Source: Gentiana macrophylla
Taxonomy: Eukaryota > Streptophyta > Magnoliopsida > Gentianales > Gentianaceae
DNA length: 64,000 nucleotides
Direction of reading: 5' to 3'
NCBI GenBank assembly: GCA_026214975.1
Contig: JAOBSW010000349.1
Coordinates: 1 to 64,000, forward strand
Shown here in pieces: positions 33,013 to 44,515 of the stretch (the first letter of the stretch is position 1; every line of letters starts with the position of its first letter). Under the pieces are notes generated by a model. The model searched no databases, was not told where the DNA came from, and saw only the letters and a list, made by a program, of their open reading frames with translations. The position numbers and the translations under genes were made by a program.

Positions 33013-33960
33013 TATTCAAATAAACTTCCTACATACCTTATCTACATTAGCATTAAATGAGGTGACTAATTCCTAATCTAATCTAAGAATATATCGTATT
33101 AATTGACATATTTGAATTTAGTTATTTTTCAAAATATAATTTAATTAATGAATTTTCTTGTATCAATAGAGTACTTTAATTTGCAATTTGGATGATTGTT
33201 TTAACATATTTGAATTTATTTATATTCCATTTAATTATAATTAATTTAAAATAGTTTTAGAGGATTATTTTCCTTTGGCATATTTTAAATTGATTTTTTT
33301 AAATGTAAATTAATATATGAATATTTCACATTGAATGACATATTTATTTAATCTAAAAGCATTCAGACAACACCACAAACATTTGAATTAATTTATTCTT
33401 GAAAATATAATTGATTGTATGAATATTTGGAATTAAATAGAGTGACTATTTTGCAGTTGAAATGACTTTAATGTAAGAATATTTTGAATTAATTGGAAAC
33501 TTTGAATATATTTATTTCTTAAAATATAATTTAATGTAAAAATATTTAAAATTAAATGAGGTAGCTAATTTGTGGTTCTTAAAAATAATTTGTAGGGGAT
33601 GACATAATCTAAGAATATCTCGTACTAATTGGCTTCATTTGATATTATTTATTTTTCAAAAGGTAATATAATAGGCATATAATCATGTCTTTCACATCCT
33701 AACTTATTATGTCAATTTTAATTACTACTTAAAATTTCAACCGAATGTTTCAAGCGTTAATTGTAATTATTTCAATAATTAACTTATTTCAAAACTATGC
33801 CATTAACATCCCAACAATTAAAGCAGTAATCAATTATTCAAAATTTATAATCATTTTTATAAATAAATCACCACTCAAATATTCAAATTTATAATTATTT
33901 CAAATATTCAAATTTATAATTATTTCAAAAATTTAACGTGAGAATATTTATCATTAATTT
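33013..33960. other. AT-rich stretch with diverged repeat fragments
   Basis: More than 75% A+T by eye, with recurring AAAATATAATTTAAT and ATATTTGAATT-type motifs that are decayed relatives of the 320-bp array that follows. No gene. Confidence 0.6.
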
Positions 33961-36260
33961 ATATATATGTATTTAATGCCTACATATTTGAGTTTAGATA
34001 TTATCAAAATGTAATTTAATATTGTAATATTCTGCATTAATAAGATATTATTGTACACGCTTTTTTTTATATGGCAAATACAATAATTTGTCTTTTATTT
34101 ATTGCATAATGTTTTATGGCACATGTTTTTTGGGTGAAATGCTTATTATAATAATATTTTAATTTATTAATTGAATTATTATATGGAAAATACAATAATT
34201 TGTTTTCCATTTATTGCATAATATTTTAATTTATTTCATTTATTGCATAATATTTTATGGCACACGTTAATTAAAATATTCTAATATTTTAATAATAAAA
34301 AAAGTATTAAATATTTAAAAACGTGTTCTTCTAATTATAGATATGTATTTAATCTGCATATATATTTGAGTTTAGATATTATTCAAAATGTAATTTAATA
34401 TTAGAATATTCTGCATTAATTGGTAGAATTGAATTTTGAATTAAATGACATATTTGAGTTTAGATATTTTGTAAAATGGAATTTAATGTTATAATATTTT
34501 ATATTAATTGATAAAACTGAATTTTCGCTTTTAAAATACTATAATTTAAGCCAAAAATATTTTCAAGAATCGCTTATAAATTTTTAATATTTGACAATAT
34601 TCGGGATGACTAATTTATAAGATATGTATTTAATGTGAGAATATTTATCATTAATTTATAGATATGTATTTAATGTCTACATATTTGAGTTTAGATATTA
34701 TTGAAAATGTAATTTAATATTATAATATTCTGCATTAATAAGATATTATTGAACACGTTTTTTTTATATGGCAAATACAATAATTTGTTTTTTATTTATT
34801 GCATAATATATTTTTTTTGGTGAAATGCTTATTATATGGCAAATACAATAATTTGTTTTTCATTTATTGCATAATATTTTAATTTTTTTTCATTTATTGC
34901 ATAATATTTTATGGTACACGTTTTTTTTGTCAACATGTTTTTTTTTATTATATGGCAAATACAATAATTTGTTTTTCATTTATTGCATAATATTTTATGG
35001 CAAACGTTTTTTTTTGTCAAATGCTTATTATATGACAAATACAATAATTTGTTTTCCATTTATTGCATACTATTTTAATTTATTTTTTATTTATTGCATA
35101 ATATTTTATGGCACACGTTAATTAAAATATTTTAATATTTTACTAAAAAACGTGTTCTTCTAATTATAGATATGTATTTAATGTGTACATATTTGAGTTT
35201 AGATATTATTCAAAATTTAATTTAATATTATAATATTCTTCATTAATTGGTAGAATTGAATTTTGAATTAAATGACATATTTCAGTTTAGATATTTTGTA
35301 AAATGGAATTTAATGTTATAATATTTTATATTAACTGATAAAATTTAATTTCTTATTTTTTAAATACTATAATTTAAGCCAAAAATATTTTCTTTTATTG
35401 CCATAAATTTCAAAATATTTGACATTATTATGGATTTAACTAATTTATAAGGGATGTATTTAAATGAGTAATATTTATCATTAATTTATAGATATGTATT
35501 TAATGTCTACATATTTGAGTTTAGATATTATTGAAAATGTAATTTAATATTAGAATATTCTGCATTAATTGGTAGAATTGAATTTTGAATTAAATGACAT
35601 ATTTGAGTTTAGATAATTTGTAAAATGGAATTTAGTGTTATAATATTTTATATTAATTGATAAAATTGAATTTCTCATTTTTAAATACTATAATTTAAGC
35701 CAAAAATATTTTCATTAATCGCTTATAAATTTTAATATTTGACATTATTTCGAGATGACTAATTTATAAGATATGTATTTAATGTGCGATTATTTATCAT
35801 TAATTTATAGATATGTATTTAATGTCTACATATTTGAGTTTAGATATTATTGAAAATGTAATTTAATATTAGAATATTCTGCATTAATTGGTAGAATTGA
35901 ATTTTGAATTAAATGACATATTTGAGTTTAGATAATTTGTAAAATGGAATTTAGTGTTATAATATTTTATATTAATTGATAAAATTGAATTTCTCATTTT
36001 TTAAATACTATAATTTAAGCCAAAAATATTTTCATTAATCGTTATAAATTTTTAATATTTGACATTATTCTCGAGATTTGACTAATTTATAAGATATGTA
36101 TTTAATGTGAGATTATTTATCATTAATTTATAGATATGAATTTAATGTCTACATATTTGAGTTTAGATATTATTGAAAATGTAATTTAATATTACAATAT
36201 TCTCGCATTAATAAGATATTATTGAACACATTTTTTTTTATTATATGGCAAATATATTTA
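33961..36260 (+). repeat. AT-rich tandem array, unit about 320 bp, seven or more copies
   Basis: The landmark GATATGTATTTAATGTCTAC recurs at about 33961, 34340, 34661, 35169, 35491, 35810 and 36133. Most spacings are 319-323 bp; the 33961-34340 and 34661-35169 gaps are longer. The longest gap and the stretch at 34070-34260 contain a second repeat beginning ATGGCAAATACAATAATTTG followed by CATTTATTGCATAATATTTT. Adjacent units at 35491 and 35810 are nearly identical, so amplification is fairly recent. Confidence 0.85.
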
Positions 36261-37358
36261 TTTTTCAAATAGACACCAAATCATAGCAGGGCTCGTCATA
36301 TATCTGGCTTGATTGGAATTTCTTTCGGTCATTGGTTTTGAATTTTGGTCCTCCATATAAAGGCCATTTTTTTTATTATATGGCACACGTTAATTAAAAT
36401 ATTTTAATATTTTACTAAAATAAAAACGTGTTCTATATTTAAAAAAACGTGTTAAATATTTTAATATTTTACTAAAAAACGTGTTCTTCTAATTAAAATA
36501 TTTTAATATTAATAAAATTGAATTTTCTTGCTAAAGGTGTCGAAGATGTTGACATATTTGAGTTTAGATATTTTGTAAAATGGAATTTAATGTTATAATT
36601 CATACACGGGGTAATGTGCAATTAACTTATTGAAAGTATAGTTTCCGGCTGTGTATAAAATCAAAAATAGCTAAACCTGCTCATAGACATGATCCTAACT
36701 GAAAAAATCTTTGGGTGAAAAGCTAAAAACAAAAAATTAAACAAAAATAGAGGTACTTACCTAGAAAGCCGATCTGTTAATTCACCATGCCGTTTGAGCA
36801 AATTCGAAACAGCCCAAGAAAAAAAATCAATGTTTTCTCGAACTAAACTACAGATGCAAGATCATAACTTAACAAAAAATATATATCTCAAAGAAACATA
36901 TGAGGAAAGCAAGGATTAAGTACAAACGTATAGTTCTTGTGGCCTCCAAAGGGAAATTGTCTGCCGGAATACACCTCTGCAAAAAGAGATACAATCAATT
37001 ACTGCATTTTTTTCAGTAGATCGATCGAGCACCGCTATATAATAGGCAACCGAATTGAATTTAACGGCACGTCAGTTTCATGAGAATAAACCTTCTGGAT
37101 GTATATCTTTATATATACATATAAGCTATAGCAGTAAGAATTTTGGATACGGAATGAATATAGAGGATAGTATATAGGAGTATTTATGCTCTTAGTAAGT
37201 GGGAAGTTTGTTAGTATTCTAAAAGGTAAAACTATCCTTATATACACTTACGGGGAAAAAAAATGCTTTAATGTGGTTATTTATTTTATTTTTTTTTTTT
37301 TATTTTGAAAAACCGGTTTGGGTCGGGTAATTGAGTGAAATGTTAAATTCACTCATGC
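36261..37358 (-). other. Possible captured exon fragments inside the Helitron
   Basis: Composition turns gene-like. On the minus strand an acceptor-like TTTTTGCAG (about 36977-36985) leads into VYSGRQFPFGGHKNYTFV in one frame. A donor-like GTAAGTACC at 36752-36760 ends a stretch reading WAVSNLLKRHGELTDRLSR. Plant Helitrons often carry such pieces, in the Helitron orientation as here. I recognise neither peptide, and the acceptor of the second piece is not canonical. Confidence 0.3.
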
Positions 37359-37372
37359 ATATATATATATAT

Positions 37373-37409
<37 letters not shown>
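37359..37409. repeat. (AT)n microsatellite
   Basis: AT run broken once by GG near 37373. It abuts the second promoter copy and resembles the AT run at 32196, so it could mark the other side of the Helitron insertion. Confidence 0.85.
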
Positions 37410-37411
<2 letters not shown>

Positions 37412-37436
37412 TCACCATCAGCATAAATAAAAAGGC

Positions 37437-37468
<32 letters not shown>

Positions 37469-37860
37469 GAGGTCTTTAAACTTTTTAATTATTCTTATTT
37501 AATTTCTTTAATATTCTATAGGACGGTAGATGATCACAAGGTAGGCAGTAACCTGATAAGGCAAACAAGTACGACGACGCAAAATTGTTTCATAGTAGTG
37601 TATCGATCTGGTCAATCCGGCAAGAAGGGATATAATCAAATTAACCAGCACTTGGGTCACTCCGCCGCAGAAGACACTAGGATCCGGTCAATCCGGCAAG
37701 AAGGCATACAATCGAAATTCACCGGCACTTGGGTCACTTCGTCCGCATAATATAATATGTTATTTTTTTTCCCACACACAACGTAAGTGTAGCACAATGT
37801 ACTACCCTAATCGAGTCATTTTCAATCTCAATTACTCCAACATTATGTGATGGAAATTAA
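37400..37860 (-). promoter_or_regulatory. Promoter of the cysteine-rich peptide gene, second copy
   Basis: TATATAGGTCACCATCA at about 37402 matches the TATA region of copy 1 (13110-13126). After a 28-base A run (37437-37464) come two tandem 72-bp units at 37604-37750 with GGTCAATCCGGCAAGAAGG and GCACTTGGGTCACT, as in 13125-13278. The match continues to the ACATTATGTGATGGAAATT block at 37840-37860. GAGTCA at 37813-37818 is the empty site of the SINE seen in copy 1. No coding sequence adjoins it; its leader is probably the one at 31465-31690. Confidence 0.6.
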
Positions 37861-38018
37861 GGGCAAGAAAAAATATGTGTTCATATATTCAAATTAAAAA
37901 AAAAAAACTTTTCACTTTCCCACGTTCTTCTCCTGCATCCCCACGCTCTCGGCCTCCCGCAGTTGTTCTCGATTGAAGAACAATCGATCGCATCTTTGGT
38001 CACGATACTAGCAAAAGA

Positions 38019-38680
38019 ACTAATCCAATAGTAGTATAAGAACTTGGCGAATCAATGTCGATTCCATGAGCTTCTTAAGGAACACTTAAGTCAAGATTGA
38101 GAACGAGTTTGGTGGTCTTGACCAAATTAAGCGTAAAGAAGTAAATATTGGCCACACAAGAAAGACACATATATGCTTTCTATGAGTTTCTAAAGGATCC
38201 CGAACTATGAGTGATTAAACCCTTCCCCAAATCATGAATTTATCTTCCTCGTGGTGAATTTTAATTCGTTATCGCCACGGATGCTACCACCTAATTTTAC
38301 CATACTTCCATTGTAATGCACAACATGTGTTTCATGTGTAGCTAACCTACCGAGGTCGTATTAGCATCACAAGCAATAAGATGTAGAGATGGCCGGCTCA
38401 AGACTCGACAACTTCCCTAGGTAGCCATCGACAATGATCTGGAACGTTTCAGTAGATCGATAAACTATGTCTAAAGTAAAACTTAAGTAACATCATGCTA
38501 ATTTACGAAAACAAGTAAATAGTTGATCGGGATAAAAACATGTAAATTAAAATCGAATATCGACGAGCGTGATGCCGATTATAATGAATTACGATTTACT
38601 AAGTGTCACGACGCGATCGGTAGAGACCGCCACCGCATCGAGAGAACGCACCTTATTTCATGATTTCTTCATCAACGATG
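38019..38680 (+). repeat. Dispersed repeat R1, copy 2
   Basis: Same repeat as 6655-7322, same orientation, with scattered differences. The left end starts right after a short unique stretch following the promoter copy. Confidence 0.6.
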
Positions 38681-39313
38681 TTGAGAGAAAATAGCTCATA
38701 GTGAGCTTTATTTAAAGTGGCGAGCAAATCCACTAGGCTTTCGAATCACTCGATTCGGATATCGGGTGAATGAGAAAATAATATTAAAGTTAGAGGAAAT
38801 GATACTTATTTGAATAGAATCTGGTTTGTTCGAACGGTTGCATCTGCTCAATCGAATTGGTGCAACCTTTCGGTTCAAGAGATGTATCCTTTCGGTTCTA
38901 GAGTTGCATCAGTTCGGCTCATTTGAGTTGAATTTTTTGGGCTGAACCATTACGTAAGAAGAGTTGCATCCTTTAATGGAAGGTTGCTTTTCCTCTATAA
39001 ATAGTAGTATTCCCAAATAAGAAATACAATTTTACGATAAAAATTCTGCACATTTTTTTTTTTTCAACATCATATTTTATTCCTTGCATTTTTCAAAGTC
39101 AATAAGAAATTTCATACTGTATTCGAGTTCGCCGCTTCGATTCATTACAAGTGCCGTGATGTTCGGAAGGTAAGGATTGTATCTTGGGAAACGATTGCGA
39201 TTACGTGTAAGCACGAATTCGGGCGCAAATTCATCTTAAGGATAAAGTGCCAACTCGCCTCAATCCATAATTTTACTTTTTTACAAGTTTTCATCAATTC
39301 AATTTTTTTCAAG
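38681..39313 (+). repeat. LTR-like sequence into which element D inserted
   Basis: Contains repeated TTGCATC and CTTTCGGTTC motifs (38836-38910), a TATA box CTCTATAAATAG at about 38992, and a polyadenylation-like downstream region with AAGTGCCAACTCGCCTC near 39247. This architecture resembles a Copia LTR, but ends and partner were not identified. Confidence 0.35.
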
Positions 39314-39318
39314 AATTG

Positions 39319-39520
39319 TATTGAGTCAACAAAATAGAAATAATTCATTTGTAATTATTTTATTAGTTGTTTGTGTAGTGGACATATAAATAGCCTCAGA
39401 TACATTTATTGTAAATAGCTTTAGTTATTATCGACAATAAATTTTCCCAAATATTTTCTCTCCCAAAATTGTCGTTCTTCTTCGTTTTAGCTTCCGACAT
39501 TTTGCACCTCGATTTCCTCA
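39319..39520 (+). repeat. 5' LTR of element D (202 bp)
   Basis: Begins TATTGAGTCAACAAAATAG and ends GATTTCCTCA. Compared with the 3' LTR it lacks a 12-bp repeat of TTATTATTTTAT. Several other differences are CG where the 3' copy has CTG (ATCGACAATA against ATCTGACAATA; CCTCGATTT against CCTCTGATTT). Confidence 0.92.
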
Positions 39521-39533
39521 TGGTATCGAGCAA
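39521..39533 (+). other. Primer binding site of element D
   Basis: TGGTATCGAGCAAGG directly after the LTR; the iMet complement is TGGTATCAGAGC, so one A is missing at CAG. Confidence 0.85.
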
Positions 39534-39627
39534 GGTGATTTCGCTAGCGATTTCGTTTCTAAATTCGAGTATCACCTTCGCCTTTCTTCAATTTCTGCTT
39601 CTGTGTTCATATTTTGCTTCGATTTCC

Positions 39628-40910
39628 ATGGCAAATCCGCGATTGAAACCCTAATTCCACCTTCAAGTCCTTCAGATCTACATCCTAATGAAAGTCCTTC
39701 ATTAGTGCTTGCTGAACCGATTCTCGATGGCAATGGTTTGAACAATCATTCATGTAGCAGAGCGGTACAGATGTCCTTGATTACGAAGAACAAAATTAGG
39801 TTCATCGATGGTTCTCTACCTCCGCTGCCAGATGAAGATCCTAAAAGCAATCGCCTAAGAAAGCGGTGTGACACGGTGGTAACTTCCTGGATTCTGCATT
39901 CCGTAGCTAAACCGACTGCACAAAGTGTTTTGTGGCTAGGTACAGCTCAAAACGTTTGGCTTGACATCAAGGACGGGTACTCTAATATTGATTCATTCCG
40001 TTGGTCTGATTTACTTGAGAAAATTAATGATGTAAAGCAGAGAGGATCAACGGCTACTAAATATTTCACTCAATTGAAGATATTGTGGGATGAGATGAAT
40101 GTTATTAAGCCAATTCCTAGGTGCACTTGTATTCCTGCTTGTCATTGTGATCTGATACCGACTATAGTGAATAATTCTGAGTCTGAGTACGTCATAAGGT
40201 TTCTTAAAGGTTTGGATGAGCAATTTGCACCGGTTAAGTCACATGTTATGCTTATGGCACCTCTGCCATCTATTAAAGTTGCTTTTGGAATGGCTCTTAA
40301 GCTTGAGAGACAACTTGGTTATAATGCTCAGTCATTGCCTTCTGATCCTACTGTCATGCTCAATACATCACAAGTGTTTGACAATATGCCTAATAGAGGA
40401 CATGTGAACAAATATGCCAATTCTAATTACCAAGGAAGGAGATATATTCAGAACACAGGGAAAAGACCACAATGCACATTCTGTGGTCTCATTGGACACA
40501 TTGAAGACAAATGTTATAAGAAACATGGGTATCCCCCAGGGTACAAGTTCAGACCTAGGGTAAATATGGTGGAGAATATGGATACTGATGGTCAGCTGGA
40601 AACCATGTCAAGTGTCTCAGTCCCTCAGTTCACTAAGCAAGAATATGATCAATTGAAGTATTTGCTCAAAGGAAAAGCTGAAAGTGATGCACTGAATTCA
40701 AAACATTTGGTGAATCAAGCTACTGTCATGTCTGCTGCCTTCTTACCTGATACCAGTAAAGGTAATGTCAATACACATTGGATATTAGACAGTGGTGCCA
40801 CTGATCATATTACTTGTGATCTTACCCACTTTACAAAATGTGTTCAAGTACAGAATGTGAATGTAACTTTGCCTAATGGGAATTCAAAGTGGTTGTGTCT
40901 CACATAGGTA
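39628..40910 (+). CDS. Element D gag-protease
   Basis: I take ATG at 39628 (MANP...), since the known family start and element F both lead into a 'LHPSESPSLVLA' type segment; a one-base loss (CCGCGATTG for CCGCAGATTG) shifts the frame soon after. The body (to 40907) has the gag domain with VLWLGTAQNVWLDIKDGYSN and YFTQLKILWDEMN. It also has a CC-rich linker, a zinc knuckle CTFCGLIGHIEDKC at about 40473-40514, and the protease motif WILDSGATDHIT at 40779-40814 with intact Asp-Ser-Gly. A frameshift near 40885 separates it from the integrase frame. It makes the particle and the processing enzyme. Confidence 0.85.
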
Positions 40911-42132
40911 CTGAGTTTCAATTAGCCACCGAGATAATTTTGAAAGGGTGTTGTTTGTTCCGGATTTCCATTTTAATCTTATTTCCCTCAGCAAATTGAC
41001 ATCTGATTTGAGTGTTGTTGTCTATTTTCATGATGATCAGTGTTCTCTACAGGATAGGAACACTGGGATGATGATTGGATCAGTTAAAAAGGTCAAGGGA
41101 TTATATATTTTCACAAAGCAGCCAGCTCCACAAGTGGGAGAAACTCAGTTGAATAAGGCCTGCTTTATAGCTGATTTTCAAAATTGTAGTAGAATAAGTG
41201 ACAAGCTCCTAGATCATTATAGGTTTGGTCACCTTGCAAATAAAAGGTTACAGCAGTTGAGTGTTTTTGATTCAAATATTCAGTGTCCTGGTGATGATAT
41301 CTGTCATGTATGCCCTTTGGCAAAACAAAGAAGGCTTACTTTTCCTATTCATATGTCTTCTACTACTTGTGCTTTTGAATTGGTGCATTTTGCTATTTGG
41401 GGTCCATATAGGCACCATACAGTTCATGGACATAAATACTTCTTGACAGTGGTAGACGATTTCACTAGGTATACATGGGTATACATGATGCATGCAAAGT
41501 CAGAAGCTGGTCCCTTAGTTCAGGCCTTTTTCCATTATGTTCAAAATCAATTTCAACAACAAATCAAAGTTATAAGGTCCGACAATGGCCCTGAGTTTGA
41601 TATGAAGGATTTTTACACCAAAATGGAATCATACATCAAACCTCTTGTGTTGGTGTACCTCAACTTAATGGGATAGTTGAGATAAAACACCAACACTTGC
41701 TAAATGTTGGTAGGCACTTAAATTTCGACCAAACTCGCCTATATCATATTGGGATATCTTTGCATTGCTCATGCCGCACATCGATTAACATTACACCCAC
41801 CCCTACTCTAAACAATTATACGCCTTTTTGCAAACCTTATTCCAAACCCCCTGACATTTCCAGAATCAAAGTTTTTGGCTGCCTTGTTTATGCATCTACT
41901 TTGCAACATGATAGATGCAAATTTTCTCCTAGAAGTATCCCTTGTGTGAATTTGGGTATCTCACAAACCACTAAAGGATATCTATTGCTCAACCTTTATA
42001 CTAAAGAGATATTCATCTCTAAAATGTCCAATTTTATGAGAAGTGCTTTCCCTTTATTAGTTCACTCATACCTTCACAGCCTCACATTGATCATGATCCT
42101 TCTCTACCTGCACCATTGAGTACACCAATGGA
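40911..42132 (+). pseudogene. Element D integrase region
   Basis: VLFVPDFHFNLISLSKLTSD at 40949 opens the region, then pre-integrase HYRFGHLANKRLQQL and the integrase core. The usual first catalytic aspartate (D in HxDIWGPYR) is alanine here: HFAIWGPYR near 41387-41410. VVDDFTRYTW and IRSDNGPEF (second catalytic Asp) are intact. GIVEIKHQH near 41670-41690 holds the third acidic residue after a frame change. The post-core ITPTPTLNNYTPFCKPYSKP and VFGCLVYAST follow. It stops at the Gypsy insertion. Confidence 0.85.
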
Positions 42133-42137
42133 TGAGC

Positions 42138-44252
42138 TGTAATATCCCGAAATTTTGACTTCCTAATTAATTAGTATGATTAGTTAAATTTTGGAAATTA
42201 TGTGATTTTTTTTAATTAAATGGAAGGATTAGTTAATAATTAAAAAGGATTTTAATTATTTTGTGCAATTAAAAGGGCAATTAAAAAGGGGTTTTCTTTT
42301 ATTCTTCTTTTCCTTCCTTATTTCTCCAAAAAAAAAAAAAAAAAGTGAAACCCTAAGACCCCCACCCCTTGCCGCCGACTTTTGTAAGGAATAAGGAGAG
42401 AAGATTTCTCCTTGGTGTTGAGGATTTTCGCAGTCGTCGTCGTTGGTAAGCTTCATCTTCCTACAATTCGAGTATGACGATCGGCCGGCCAAGGCCATGG
42501 CCGATCCACTTATGCATATGGAGGGGAGTGGTTTCGAAATTTAGGGGCTTTTGATTCATTAGATTTGTGTTGTGATTTTTCCTTCCTTCTATCCATAGAT
42601 ATAAATTCGGGCTTCGTGGAAGAGCGATTCTAACTCGTTAGCAAGGCTTTAAGAAACGCAAAGACAACCTGGTAAGAATATTTCTATAGTTGTGTCTTCG
42701 CTTGGATTGAAAAGGAAGTTTTAAGTGACTCGTAGGGTGGTGTATGGTTCGGGATGTTTGGTGTTGTTGTTCGAGAGGTTATTGAATGTAATTTGGGTCG
42801 TTTCTAATGTGTTTTGGGGTATAATCTTTGTCATGTTTCGTAGTATAGTGTCTTTGTCAATGTTTTATTGAAGGCGTTACGTTCGTTTGTGGAGTTTTGG
42901 GGATGTTAAACATCCAATTTGGTGTGTTGTTGCTTTGGTTTAAAGCCTATGATGTTATGGTAATCTGTTAGGAAAGGAATTATGTGTTTCTTTGTCTTTG
43001 CTTTCTTGGTTTTTGTGTTGAAGGATCGAGGTGAAATCGTGTTGAAGATTTTAGGGTTTTAGTTGAAACCAGGTTGGACGGGCGTCGCTTTGAGTGGACG
43101 GGCGCCCAGCCTTTGTTTTGGTTCGAGACGGACGTCCGGGGGTTACTGGACGGGCGCCTGGCGGTGATTTTTGATTCGTGGATGTAACAGATTTTAGTGG
43201 ACGGGCGTGCGGACTAGCCGGACGGGCGCCCAAGAGTTAAAAATTGATTCAGGATGTAGAAACTTTTGGTGGGACGGGCGTCGCCTTGAGTGGACGTGGC
43301 AGGCCCAGTTTTGGACGGGCGTTCGGTTATCCAAACGGGCGCCCAACCTTTAAACGGGCGCCCGGCTTAAGTGTCCTTATTTTCGTGTTAGTTATTGTTA
43401 AATCTTATTAACATGCTTTGTGAGTTGGGTTTTGATGGTGTTATCATTGTGGAACCTGATTTTTTTGAGGCATTGAATGTTCGTGAGACCCGTAGTGGTT
43501 GGGCCCGGATAGGGTAGCTACGGCCGGGTATCCGGAGTGGAATTGCCTTACGACTTTAATGACCTTCCGTATTTGGGGAGTTGCGCATGCATGATGTAAT
43601 GTTGGGCCGGATAGGGTATCTCCGAATCCGATAACCCGGAGAGGAAATCCTTGCACCCAAAGACGTGTGGACCATTTTAATAATGGTACCATTGGATGAC
43701 CCTTAGGAATGTGCACATTCGGGACCTTTGTATAGATGGATTGTGGTGTTTCATATCTTCTATGGAATGGTCGATCGATTATCGTTTGGTCGTATTTGTT
43801 ATGTGATGGTTTATGCCCTGTAGAAGTTTCCTTAATTTGTCGTTAACTTTCGCTCTACGATATTAGATTTATTCTTACTCAACTTTATAGTTGACGGTTT
43901 TACTTTTGTTTAACCCTCGCTATGATCCATTTATGGGGAGCGATTCTTAGCGTGTATGTCTTTGGATGATTGCTTGTTCTTTGGGATGGTGCGGGAAATT
44001 GAGAGCCACGTAGTCACCATCACACGTTTTTCATTTTGTTGGATGTTAAATATTAAGATTTTTAATTACGCCCGCGTATTTTTCATTTTCTTCGGATATC
44101 GTGACGCACTTTAACATTTTTAATAATGAATGGTGGATGTTATTTTTCTGTTGTGGGATGTTGGATATTACTGCCACGACTGTGTGTCGTGATGAGTGCC
44201 ACTACGGTGACCAATGCCGGCGGCCGACGGGATTGGAAACCGGGGTGTTACA
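42138..44252 (+). repeat. 5' LTR of element E (2115 bp)
   Basis: TGTAATATCCCGAAATTTTG...AACCGGGGTGTTACA. Holds an A run near 42327 and, at 43078-43372, about ten copies of a GGACGGGCG(C/T)C-type motif. Very similar to the 3' LTR, with many of the differences at CTG/CAG sites. Confidence 0.95.
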
Positions 44253-44255
44253 AAG

Positions 44256-44267
44256 TGGTATCGAGAC
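44256..44267 (+). other. Primer binding site of element E
   Basis: TGGTATCGAGAC, three bases after the LTR. Matches TGGTATCAGAG if an A lost from CAG is allowed. Confidence 0.8.
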
Positions 44268-44515
44268 GCTCGACTCCGTGACCACCACCTAAAATGAACC
44301 TTAAGAATAAATTCACCAAAATGAGCACACAGTGAGGATGTGTGGGGTAGGTATTGAGCTCTATGTAGGAAGGTACGGTGAATTTCGATGTATGTGGAAA
44401 TGTGGCTGCATGTTGCAATTTATTTTGGACAAGTAAGTGTTAATATATGTGAAATATTCGTGGCATGATATAGGCGATAATCGAATATATGATTGTTTAC
44501 TTTTGTAGTTTTAGC

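Noticed and set aside
32175..33023. Open frame of 282 codons, Pro/Thr/Tyr-rich
   Set aside because: It follows a five-base repeat that lacks stop codons; composition and periodicity explain it completely.
42256..42498. Minus-strand open frame duplicated at 49354-49608
   Set aside because: Both copies lie in the LTRs of element E; the duplication is due to the LTR pair, not a gene family.
43051..43233. Minus-strand frame rich in Arg/Pro/Ala
   Set aside because: It reads through the GGACGGGCGCCC cluster in the LTR.
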